Part shown: positions 14,789 to 20,901 of the stretch, piece after piece
Numbering within the stretch: position 1 is the stretch's first letter
How the letters are laid out: each line of letters opens with the position of its first letter
Assembly: GCA_001871235.1 (NCBI GenBank)
Contig: MNUV01000061.1
Coordinates: 1 to 20,901, forward strand
DNA: 20,901 nucleotides
Direction: 5' to 3'
Origin: Candidatus Falkowbacteria bacterium CG1_02_41_21
GTDB lineage: Bacteria; Patescibacteriota; Patescibacteriia; Patescibacteriales; UBA12465
Translations under genes and position numbers: made by a program
The notes under the pieces: generated by a model
The model's database searches: none
What the model saw: only the letters and a program-made list of their open reading frames with translations
Told to the model about the DNA's origin: nothing

Positions 14789-15067
14789 ATGATAAAAAAG
14801 AATTCTAAGGCGGAAGCTTTGATCAGTTTGAAAAAATCGCAAAGTCTGTTAGGCAAGATTATCAAGATGATTGAGGCCGGAGACTATTGCATTGATATTA
14901 TGCAACAGAACTTAGCGGCTATCGGCCTGCTTAAATCGGCTCACCAAAAATTAATGGCGGGGCATTTAAATTCTTGTTTTAAAAATGCGATGGCTTCCAA
15001 CAATGAGCGTTTAAAACAAAAAATGGTTGATGAAATTTTGCAGGTTAGCAGATTAGTTAATAAATAA
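14789..15067 (+). CDS. csoR: Copper-sensing transcriptional repressor CsoR
   Basis: This 92-residue all-helical protein of the CsoR/RcnR (DUF156) family carries the full Cu(I) triad: C34 (in DYCIDIM), H59 and C63 (GHLNSC). The spacings of 25 and 4 equal those of M. tuberculosis CsoR C36, H61 and C65. It is expected to bind the upstream operator as a tetramer and to let go when Cu(I) binds. I chose ATG 14789: an in-frame ATG at 14759 overlaps the operator and would add ten residues not found in the family. Twelve bases separate it from the next gene. RcnR-type nickel sensors need an N-terminal His, not seen here, so copper is the likely ligand. Confidence 0.92.
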   Translation: MIKKNSKAEALISLKKSQSLLGKIIKMIEAGDYCIDIMQQNLAAIGLLKSAHQKLMAGHLNSCFKNAMASNNERLKQKMVDEILQVSRLVNK

Positions 15068-15079
15068 TCAATTAATCAT

Positions 15080-16447
15080 ATGTCTGAGATTAAAAAGGTT
15101 TTCTGGTCAGTCAGCGGTCTTCATTGTAAATCTTGCGAGATGTTGATTGAAGATGAGCTTAAAAATATTCATAGGGTCATAAGTGTCAGCGCCAGTCAGC
15201 AAAAAAGCTTAGTGGAAATAACTTATCAAGAAGAGCCGGATTTGAATCAAATTAAAGGAGCCATTACTAAGTTGGGTTATCAGGTTGATGATCATAAAGA
15301 AGTAGGAGCTCGTGGCTCTGTAAGATTTAAAGATTATTTGAATATTATTCTAATTTTCGCGATAATTTTGGGAATTTATTTTTTGCTCAAAAAACTGGCC
15401 TGGTTTGACTGGGATTTAAACGCCCAGAATTTAACTTGGCCGCTGATTATTATGGTTGGCGTGTTGGCCGGTTTTTCCAGTTGCCTGTCGCTAGTCGGCG
15501 GTTTAGTTTTGGGGATAGCCGCCAATTATGCCAAAAATAATTCGGCTCAAAATTTCTGGTCAAAATTTAAGCCCCATGTTTTGTTTAATATCGGACGAAT
15601 CAGCGGCTATTTTATTCTCGGCGGTTCTTTGGGTTTGCTGGGTGAAGCTTTTCAATTATCAATCACGGCTATCAGTCTCATTACTCTCTTGGCTGCCTTG
15701 GTTATGCTTTTTATGGGACTGAAGATGACCGGGTTGTTCCCGGCGCTAGAAAAGGTCAGTTTAACTCTGCCTAAGAATATTAGCCGGGTATTTTCTCTCA
15801 ATAAAAAATCGGACAGAATATCTTGGCCGCAAATTTTATTGTCCGGCGCCCTAACTTTCTTTTTACCTTGCGGCTTTACCCAAGCCATGCAAGTTTATGC
15901 CATCGCCAGCGCCAGTTTTTTAGGGGGCGGATTGGTTATGGCTTTATTCGCCCTAGGAACGACTCCCGGTCTTTTGACTTTAGGGGGACTAGTGGCGGTA
16001 TTTAAAGGCCGGTGGTTAAAAGTGTTTTATAAAGTGGTTAGCGTGCTGTTAATTATTTTTGGTGTTTTAAATATTATTAATGTTATCCGTTTAACCGGTT
16101 TAAATTCAATTAATTTTTCTGTTCAGAGTGATTCCAAAAAAATTGTTTCGGTTGATCCGAATGTTAGAATTATTGATGGCGTACAGGTGGTTAACATGGA
16201 GGAGAATAACCGCGGGTATACTCCCAATTCTTTCACCATTATTAAAGGCGTGCCGGTTAAATGGGTGATTGACGCCAAGGCTCCATATTCTTGCGCCAGC
16301 GCTTTAGTGGTTAAGAGTTTAAAAATTAGAAAAATGTTGGTGGCGGGTGAAAATATCGTGGAGTTTATTCCCCCGGTGGCTGGTCAGATAAAATTTTCTT
16401 GTTCCATGGGGATGTATACCGGTTATTTCAATGTGGTGGAAAAATAA
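15080..16447 (+). CDS. HMA / DsbD-like (SafE-type) membrane / cupredoxin fusion protein
   Basis: This 455-residue protein joins three modules. Residues 5-72 form a heavy-metal-associated domain with the Cu(I) motif C16-x-x-C19. Residues about 90-335 form a membrane domain of the DsbD_2/TauE-SafE type, with C135 in FSSCLSL, GGLVLGIAANYA, FNIGRISGY and C264 in FLPCGFTQAMQ; this Cys pair resembles the redox or metal pair of CcdA/DsbD. Residues about 375-455 form a cupredoxin-like beta domain with C405 (PYSCASA) and C441, M443 and M445 (FSCSMGM), and no His in the expected site. The order suggests a path from cytosolic copper chaperone to outward cupredoxin, or electron supply for copper handling; this is inference. 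The csoR and copA context supports a copper role. Similar fusions exist in other bacteria. Confidence 0.88.
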   Translation: MSEIKKVFWSVSGLHCKSCEMLIEDELKNIHRVISVSASQQKSLVEITYQEEPDLNQIKGAITKLGYQVDDHKEVGARGSVRFKDYLNIILIFAIILGIYFLLKKLAWFDWDLNAQNLTWPLIIMVGVLAGFSSCLSLVGGLVLGIAANYAKNNSAQNFWSKFKPHVLFNIGRISGYFILGGSLGLLGEAFQLSITAISLITLLAALVMLFMGLKMTGLFPALEKVSLTLPKNISRVFSLNKKSDRISWPQILLSGALTFFLPCGFTQAMQVYAIASASFLGGGLVMALFALGTTPGLLTLGGLVAVFKGRWLKVFYKVVSVLLIIFGVLNIINVIRLTGLNSINFSVQSDSKKIVSVDPNVRIIDGVQVVNMEENNRGYTPNSFTIIKGVPVKWVIDAKAPYSCASALVVKSLKIRKMLVAGENIVEFIPPVAGQIKFSCSMGMYTGYFNVVEK

Positions 16448-16469
16448 ATAATAATTAACAGTTAAATAT

Positions 16470-18719
16470 ATGCCTAGTATTAAAAAAGTGGTTTTGCCGG
16501 TAGCCGGAATGCATTGCGCCAGTTGCTCGCTTTTGATTGAAAAGACCTTAAAAGCCAGCGAGGGCGTTAAAACGGTTAATGTTAATTTTGCCAATGCCAA
16601 AGTTACCTTAGAATATGATGCCTCGCAAACAGCAATTCCAAGGCTAAACAGTAAAATTAAACCCTTGGGTTACGAATTAAAAACATCCGATTTGAATCTG
16701 GCGGCTAGAAATAAGCAATCATTGGCTATCCAAAAAAATAAGATATTATGGATTTCACCGATAATAATTTACAGTCTATCGGTTATGGCTTGGGATCTTT
16801 CCGGCGGCCGGCAATTTATTTTATTTAATTTGTCGATTCTTAATGTGATTAATTTCGGTCTGGCTTCTTTCATATTATTATATATCGGCCGAGATTTTAT
16901 CAGGTCCTTATTTAATTTTTTTAAGACCGGTCGGGCCAATATGGATACTTTAGTGGGGATGGGAATCTTAACGGCCTACGTTTATTCCACCGTTTTATTA
17001 TTTTTTCCTCAATTAATCAGTATTTATAATCTTCCCGCTAACTTATATTTTGATGCCACGATTATTGTCAGCGGTTTTGTTTTTTGGGGTAAATATCTGG
17101 AAGCTCGAGCTAAATTGAAAACATCAGAATCAATCGAAAAACTTTTGAATCTCCAAGCCAAGACCGCTTTGGTTTGGCGGGAGAATCAGGAGATAGAAGT
17201 GCCGGTGGAACAATTAATTGTAAACGATGTGGTGATTGTTAAACCTGGGGCGAAAGTGCCGACCGACGGTGTGGTGATTGAAGGCGCTTCAGATTTGGAT
17301 GAATCATTAATGACTGGAGAATCAATGTTGGTCTCTAAAAATATCGGAGATGCGGTGATTGGCAGTACTATCAATAAACAGGGATATTTTAAGTTTAGAG
17401 CGACTAAATTGGGTCCGGAGACTCTCTTGGCTAATATTGTCAGGGCGGTAGAGGAGGCCCAAGGATCAAAGGCTCCGATTCAAAGGTTGGCGGATAAAAT
17501 TTCCCAATTTTTTGTGCCCACTATTATGATTATTGCCGGCCTGACTTTTTTATCGTGGTTAATCGTCGGTTTATTTACCAATCAATTGAATCAATTTCTG
17601 CCTTTGGCCGTGGCTTGTTTCGTGGCCGTTTTAGTTATCGCTTGTCCGTGCGCTTTAGGATTGGCTACTCCGACGGGAATTATTATGGGCACGGGACTGG
17701 CCAGTCGCTATGGAATTTTGATTAAAAATGCCGAGGCCTTAGAAAAGCTCCATAATGTTAGGGTTGTTTTAATGGATAAGACGGGAACTATTACCAAGGG
17801 TAAGCCGGCGGTCATTGATTTTATTAATTTTTCCGATAAGGGAGACGATGAGATTCTGGCTATCTTTCAATCCTTAGAAAAACAATCGGAACATCCTCTG
17901 GCCCAAGCGGTTATGAATTATGGCAATATAGATCAATTTCAATCATTAAATGTCAAAAATTTTGCGGCTATTCCAGGTCAGGGAATTGAAGCGGAGATTG
18001 ACGGTCAAAAATATTCTCTCGGGAATCAAAAGTTAATGACTGACAGCGGTCTTGATTTAACGGAACATAATGAAGTCGCCAATAATTTGGCTCAAGCCGG
18101 AAAGACTGTTATCTTTTTGGCCGCCAAGGACTCCTTGTTAGCTCTAATGACTATTGCCGACCCCGTTAAGACGGAGAGTCTTAGTTCCATCAAAGCCCTT
18201 CAAAAGTTGGGGATAAAGGTGGTGATGTTAAGTGGTGATCATCTCGGCACCGCCAATTATATCGCTAACCAAGTTGGTATCAGTGAGGTGATGGCCGAAG
18301 TCTTGCCTAACGGCAAAGGAGAGAAGATATTGGAGTATAAAGCGCGTCACTTTGGACAATTAGTAGCGATGGTCGGAGACGGCGTCAATGACGCTCCGGC
18401 CTTGGCGGCGGCCGATATTTCCATTGCGATGTCCACCGGTTCGGATATCGCCATTGCCACGGCTGATATTACTCTACTTCATGGTGATCTGGAAAAATTG
18501 ATTAAAGCGATTAGAATTTCCAAATTAACGATTAAAAAGATTAAACAAAATTTATTCTGGGCTTTCTTTTATAATATTGTCGCCATTCCAGTGGCGGCCG
18601 GGTTATTTTATCCTTTTACCGGCTGGTTGCTGAGTCCGGCGCTGGCGGCGGCAGCCATGTCTTTTTCTTCAATCAGTGTGGTCTGGAATTCTTTATTGAT
18701 GAAGCGGATCAGACTCTAA
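16470..18719 (+). CDS. copA: Cu(I)-exporting P1B-type ATPase CopA
   Basis: This 749-residue P-type ATPase pumps Cu(I) out of the cytosol. It has one N-terminal HMA domain with GMHCASC (C16, C19), then eight expected membrane helices. The actuator loop has LMTGES, the membrane site has CPC (392-394), the phosphorylation motif is DKTGT with D436, the nucleotide domain has SEHPLA and PGQGIEA, and the hinge is GDGVNDAP. The Y701-N702 and M730-S-x-S-S signatures of helices 7 and 8 mark the Cu(I) subgroup (P1B-1). Length and motif order are normal and nothing is missing. It follows the fusion gene by 22 bases and closes the operon; I see no hairpin terminator after it. Confidence 0.97.
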   Translation: MPSIKKVVLPVAGMHCASCSLLIEKTLKASEGVKTVNVNFANAKVTLEYDASQTAIPRLNSKIKPLGYELKTSDLNLAARNKQSLAIQKNKILWISPIIIYSLSVMAWDLSGGRQFILFNLSILNVINFGLASFILLYIGRDFIRSLFNFFKTGRANMDTLVGMGILTAYVYSTVLLFFPQLISIYNLPANLYFDATIIVSGFVFWGKYLEARAKLKTSESIEKLLNLQAKTALVWRENQEIEVPVEQLIVNDVVIVKPGAKVPTDGVVIEGASDLDESLMTGESMLVSKNIGDAVIGSTINKQGYFKFRATKLGPETLLANIVRAVEEAQGSKAPIQRLADKISQFFVPTIMIIAGLTFLSWLIVGLFTNQLNQFLPLAVACFVAVLVIACPCALGLATPTGIIMGTGLASRYGILIKNAEALEKLHNVRVVLMDKTGTITKGKPAVIDFINFSDKGDDEILAIFQSLEKQSEHPLAQAVMNYGNIDQFQSLNVKNFAAIPGQGIEAEIDGQKYSLGNQKLMTDSGLDLTEHNEVANNLAQAGKTVIFLAAKDSLLALMTIADPVKTESLSSIKALQKLGIKVVMLSGDHLGTANYIANQVGISEVMAEVLPNGKGEKILEYKARHFGQLVAMVGDGVNDAPALAAADISIAMSTGSDIAIATADITLLHGDLEKLIKAIRISKLTIKKIKQNLFWAFFYNIVAIPVAAGLFYPFTGWLLSPALAAAAMSFSSISVVWNSLLMKRIRL

Positions 18720-18720
18720 T

Positions 18721-18749
18721 TTGACTTTTGGAATATTATATCTTAAACT
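18721..18749 (+). promoter_or_regulatory. Possible promoter of the small CxxC protein gene
   Basis: TTGACT (18721-18726) and TAAACT (18744-18749) are 17 bases apart, just after the copA stop. The -10 is only a fair match. Confidence 0.4.
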
Positions 18750-18798
18750 CATTTTAGTTCATTCAAATCTGGGTCGTTAATCTTTAAAATATTCGCTT

Positions 18799-19056
18799 AT
18801 GTTTGATTTTTTGCTCATAGCGCTGGCTATTAAAAAATGTCCGCGCTGTCAAAAATTGTTTGGCAAGAAAAAGAAGGAGTGGGAAAAAGACGACAAAACG
18901 CAGGAAGTCATCTCCAAATTCAATAGTAATAAACTACTAATTGAAAATTTTGGTAAGATAAAATTTAAAGATACTTTTTGTCCCGATTGTCAGAGTTTGC
19001 TCCCCGACATGACCGTTGCCAAATTTAACGGTTTGGTGGCGGTGTCGGAAAAATAA
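18799..19056 (+). CDS. Small protein with two CxxC motifs, probable zinc ribbon
   Basis: I do not recognise the family of this 85-residue protein. It has two CPxC motifs, C14-C17 (KKCPRCQKLFG) and C61-C64 (DTFCPDCQSLL), that could bind one zinc. Between them lies a highly charged segment (KKKKEWEKDDKTQE) followed by a mixed stretch. The first 11 residues are hydrophobic but too short for a membrane helix. It could bind nucleic acid or another protein. It follows copA by 79 bases, and the cysteines might suggest copper, but the CPxC pattern is usual for structural zinc. A terminator lies 15 bases after the stop. Confidence 0.7.
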   Translation: MFDFLLIALAIKKCPRCQKLFGKKKKEWEKDDKTQEVISKFNSNKLLIENFGKIKFKDTFCPDCQSLLPDMTVAKFNGLVAVSEK

Positions 19057-19071
19057 AAAAACCAAAGAAAT

Positions 19072-19107
19072 AAAGAGTCCCGGTAAAAAGATGGGACTCT
19101 TTTTTTA
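19072..19107 (+). terminator. Intrinsic terminator
   Basis: AAAGAGTCCC (19072-19081) pairs with GGGACTCTTT (19093-19102) and is followed by a T run to 19106. Confidence 0.92.
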
Positions 19108-19119
19108 TCCGTTAATTTA

Positions 19120-19128
19120 TGCTAAAAT
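19120..19128 (+). promoter_or_regulatory. Extended -10 giving a nearly leaderless transcript
   Basis: TGC followed by TAAAAT (19123-19128). Transcription would start at about 19135, one or two bases before the ATG at 19137. The -35 position falls in the T-run of the preceding terminator, so the extended -10 would have to carry the promoter. Confidence 0.45.
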
Positions 19129-19136
19129 AATTGGGC

Positions 19137-19613
19137 ATGAAATTATCGTTTAAAAAAGGTTTGAGTTTCGGTCTGACCTCGGCGGTCATCACCACTCTGG
19201 GTTTGATTACCGGGCTGGACTCTAGCACCGGCTCTCGTTTGGTTATTATCAGCGGTATTCTGACTATCGCGGTGGCTGACGCTTTTTCGGATGCGTTAGG
19301 CATGCATATATCGGTGGAATCGGAAAATCATCATAGTCCGCGGGAAATTTGGGAAGCAACCTTGGCGACGTTTTCGTCCAAATTGATTTTTGCCTTGAGT
19401 TTTCTGATACCTTTTTTGCTGTTTGATGTCCAATCGGCCTTTTGGATCTCAGTGGCTTGGGGTCTGATGGTCCTGGTTTATGTCAGTTATCGATTAGCCC
19501 AGAGCCAAAAGTTGAAGACCGGGCATGTTATCCGCGAACATTTGGTAATCGCGGTCGTGGTGTTAGTTCTAGGTCATTATTCAGGACATTTAATCGCTTA
19601 TTATATTAATTAA
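19137..19613 (+). CDS. VIT1/CCC1-like membrane protein (putative iron/manganese transporter)
   Basis: This 158-residue membrane protein has about five helices. Its first half, FGLTSAVITTLGLITGL and then ILTIAVADAFSDALGMHIS, matches VIT1/CCC1-type proteins. These are exporters of Fe(II) or Mn(II), and in them the acidic residues near the second helix take part in metal binding; here D48, D52, H57, E61 and E63 are candidates. The protein is shorter than classic members (about 230), but short bacterial forms exist. I chose ATG 19137 over TTG 19131 because ATG is the rule in this window. The SIMPL gene follows after 15 bases, so both probably form one transcript. Nothing in the sequence fixes the transported ion. 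Confidence 0.75.
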   Translation: MKLSFKKGLSFGLTSAVITTLGLITGLDSSTGSRLVIISGILTIAVADAFSDALGMHISVESENHHSPREIWEATLATFSSKLIFALSFLIPFLLFDVQSAFWISVAWGLMVLVYVSYRLAQSQKLKTGHVIREHLVIAVVVLVLGHYSGHLIAYYIN

Positions 19614-19628
19614 AATTAAATTAAAACT

Positions 19629-20399
19629 ATGGACAAAAATCAAGTTTGCTGCGGTCATCAGACACCAAAAATAATCCTGATGATTATCGGGATGGTTCTT
19701 TTGGCCGGCATTGTGACTATTGCTATTTTACGCCACCGCATTGTTAATCAACCGCAATATCAAGTTTCTGTCGTCGGACAAGGTAAAATCTCTTATCAAC
19801 CGGATGTCGCCAATATTACCGTTGGGATTCAAATTGACAAGATGGCCAAGGCCGATGAAGCCTTGAAGCAATTGAATGATAAGATGAACGGCATCGTTAA
19901 CGCTTTAAAGGCGGCTGGTATTAAAGATGAAGATTTAAAGACGCAAAACTATTCCTTGTTTCCTCAGTATGATTATATTAATAATGTTTCTACCTCGTCC
20001 GGTTATAGCGCCAATGAACAATTAATAGTTAAGGTTAATAATATTAAGACCGATCCCAGTTTGGTGGGGAAGGTGGTGGAGGCCGCTTCTAAGGCCGGCG
20101 CTAATCAAATAGTCGGTATCAGTTATGATGTATCCAATTTGGAAGAATTAAAGCAACAAGCCAGAATTAAAGGTATTTCTGACGCTAAAACTAAAGCTAG
20201 TGTTTTGGCTCGAGCGGCCAGTGTTCGTTTAGGCGATATTGTCGGTTGGTGGGAAAATGTGATTCAAGCTCCCGGAGTCAATTCCACTTATTATGATTCG
20301 GCCAAAGGCGGCATGGGCGGTGGCGCCGTCGCTCCATCTTTACCTAATGGCAATCAAGATATTATTATTGAGATTAATGTCAGTTATCGGATTAAGTAA
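19629..20399 (+). CDS. SIMPL-domain (DUF541) membrane-anchored exported protein
   Basis: This 256-residue protein has a short Cys- and His-containing cytosolic start (QVCCGHQT), one membrane anchor (about 13-35) and a SIMPL domain from about 43. Family features are VSVVGQGKISYQPDVANITV, ALKAAGIKDEDLKTQNYSLF, the ARIKGISDAKTKASVLARA helix and the end IIIEINVSYRIK. SIMPL proteins lie in the periplasm or outside the membrane and have been tied to envelope and oxidative stress; their biochemical activity is unknown. A Gly-rich loop (KGGMGGGAVAP) lies before the last strand. It is co-transcribed with the VIT1-like gene and ends at a perfect terminator. Confidence 0.9.
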   Translation: MDKNQVCCGHQTPKIILMIIGMVLLAGIVTIAILRHRIVNQPQYQVSVVGQGKISYQPDVANITVGIQIDKMAKADEALKQLNDKMNGIVNALKAAGIKDEDLKTQNYSLFPQYDYINNVSTSSGYSANEQLIVKVNNIKTDPSLVGKVVEAASKAGANQIVGISYDVSNLEELKQQARIKGISDAKTKASVLARAASVRLGDIVGWWENVIQAPGVNSTYYDSAKGGMGGGAVAPSLPNGNQDIIIEINVSYRIK

Positions 20400-20422
20400 G
20401 AGCTAATGATTATTTGATTATA

Positions 20423-20454
20423 AAAACAAGCACCAGGGAGTGCTTGTTTTGTTT
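20423..20454. terminator. Intrinsic terminator after the SIMPL gene
   Basis: AAAACAAGCAC (20423-20433) pairs perfectly over 11 bases with GTGCTTGTTTT (20440-20450), loop CAGGGA. T-rich ends on both strands. Confidence 0.93.
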
Positions 20455-20479
20455 GAGTTTTAATTATTAGATATTTAGC

Positions 20480-20657
20480 GGTCGAATTCTAGACTCCGAG
20501 TCTAGGCTATTTGGCAAATAAGTGATGAATAGGCTCGAGAAGTTTTACATTTTTAAAGCCGGCTTGGCCTTATCGCATGGCATCCGTAGGGCTGCACCCT
20601 GCTGCTCCATTTCTTTAATAATTGAAGCTCTCTCATAAATATGGAAGAGCTTTTTTA
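20480..20657 (+). ncRNA. Candidate structured RNA ending in its own terminator (unidentified)
   Basis: Between two terminators lies a stretch with no good coding frame but several local pairings: the near-palindrome CTAGACTC-C-GAGTCTAG (20489-20505), ATTT/AAAT (20509-20519), the self-complementary AAGCCGGCTT (20556-20565) and AGGG/CCCT (20588-20600). The part 20556-20608 is clearly GC-rich, unlike the AT-rich gaps elsewhere. It ends in a plus-strand terminator with AAGCTCT/AGAGCTT and six T. I could not match it to tmRNA, SRP RNA, RNase P RNA, 6S RNA or a known riboswitch, and no clear promoter is seen. A 21-residue minus-strand frame at 20545-20610 is an alternative. Confidence 0.35.
20623..20657 (+). 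terminator. Intrinsic terminator of the candidate RNA
   Basis: AAGCTCT near 20625 pairs with AGAGCTT ending near 20652, and TTTTTTATTT follows. The opposite strand has no T-run, so it works on the plus strand only. Confidence 0.7.
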
Positions 20658-20685
20658 TTTCCCAAAACAATAGCCAGGGAAAAAC

Positions 20686-20718
20686 AAAAAATCCCCCAAT
20701 ATGTTTGGAGGATTTTTT
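20686..20718. terminator. Bidirectional terminator between convergent units
   Basis: AAAAAATCC (20686-20694) pairs with GGATTTTTT (20710-20718); two more C-G pairs follow after one mismatch. It lies 12 bases beyond the stop of the minus-strand gene and serves it, with T-runs on both strands. Confidence 0.88.
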
Positions 20719-20730
20719 ATTGGATAATCG

Positions 20731-20901
20731 TTATTCTTTTTTGGTCAATGTAAAGTTAGCCACTTTAGCCAAATCTTGGGTGGCCGTTTCCAGCTCAGTA
20801 CTGATTTTGGTTATGGCTTGCGAGTCGGCGGTTAATTGATTGGCCAAGGTTGTGATTTTAGATTCGTCTAATGTCACTTGTTTACCCTGAATCAGGGCGT
20901 T
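20731..20901 (-). CDS. C-terminal end of a minus-strand gene, coiled-coil-like (partial)
   Basis: The minus strand is open from the window edge to a TAA (plus-strand TTA at 20731-20733) and encodes the last 56 residues of a protein that starts outside the window. The sequence is helical, with repeating hydrophobic positions and many Thr, Gln, Ser, Asp and Lys (for example QAITKISTELETATQDLAKV), as in coiled coils of membrane-attached or signalling proteins. There are no Cys residues and no motif I can name. The terminator at 20686-20718 lies just beyond the stop, which supports a real gene. Its strand is opposite to every other gene here, so it is convergent with the SIMPL unit. Confidence 0.7.
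   Translation of the reverse strand, partial: NALIQGKQVTLDESKITTLANQLTADSQAITKISTELETATQDLAKVANFTLTKKE

Noticed and set aside
18720..18798. A terminator after copA
   Set aside because: No stem of useful length is followed by a T-run there; only a possible promoter was seen.
20545..20610. A 21-residue minus-strand frame (MEQQGAALRM...)
   Set aside because: It is too short to support as a gene and lies in the GC-rich palindromic part of the candidate RNA. It is kept only as an alternative in that finding.

Overview
The window looks like a stretch of a small, moderately AT-rich bacterial genome, most likely a member of the Candidate Phyla Radiation (Patescibacteria). That placement is inference. 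It rests on very tight gene packing, reduced versions of housekeeping proteins, a Gmad2/PspC-type envelope pair, a heavy-metal-domain/DsbD-like/cupredoxin fusion, a type IV prepilin with a non-standard processing site, and translation starts with no visible Shine-Dalgarno sequence. No rRNA, tRNA, CRISPR array or complete mobile element was seen. Of 21 intact genes, 20 stop with TAA and one with TAG.

Layout. (1) Positions 1-110 hold two hairpins and possibly the last codons of a gene entering from the left. (2) 264-3630 is one probable operon: a one-domain EamA transporter, a prepilin-like protein, a BaiN/RdsA-family flavoprotein and the replication-fork ATPase RarA. (3) 3681-5036 is a secreted modular surface protein with an SH3 domain and two kinds of tandem repeat, closed by a strong terminator. 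(4) 5158-12852 is a long DNA-repair operon: rlmH, uvrB, a histidine phosphatase, uvrA, a broken EamA transporter, an alkyltransferase and uvrC. All three nucleotide excision repair proteins are there, and each lacks an accessory domain. (5) 12926-14161 is an envelope pair, a PspC-domain protein and a membrane-anchored Gmad2 protein. (6) 14250-14654 is an unrecognised membrane protein. (7) 14712-18719 is a copper operon: a promoter with an overlapping palindromic operator, csoR, the fusion protein and the Cu(I) ATPase copA. (8) 18799-19056 is a small protein with two CxxC motifs. (9) 19137-20399 is a VIT1/CCC1-like membrane protein followed by a SIMPL-domain protein. (10) 20455-20718 is an apparently non-coding region with a GC-rich, possibly structured RNA and two terminators. 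(11) The C-terminal 56 residues of a minus-strand gene reach the right edge.

How the parts work together. The copper operon reads as a self-regulated efflux system: CsoR senses Cu(I), the fusion protein may pass copper or electrons between the cytosolic HMA domain and an outward cupredoxin, and CopA exports Cu(I). The repair operon joins excision repair with direct alkyl-guanine reversal. The most interesting signal is the parallel trimming of its proteins: UvrA lacks the insertion domain, UvrB lacks the C-terminal UVR motif, and UvrC has only a remnant UVR and no helix-hairpin-helix domain. No system in the window is clearly of an unknown type; the best leads are this trimmed repair set, the His-free cupredoxin fusion and the unassigned RNA region near the right end.
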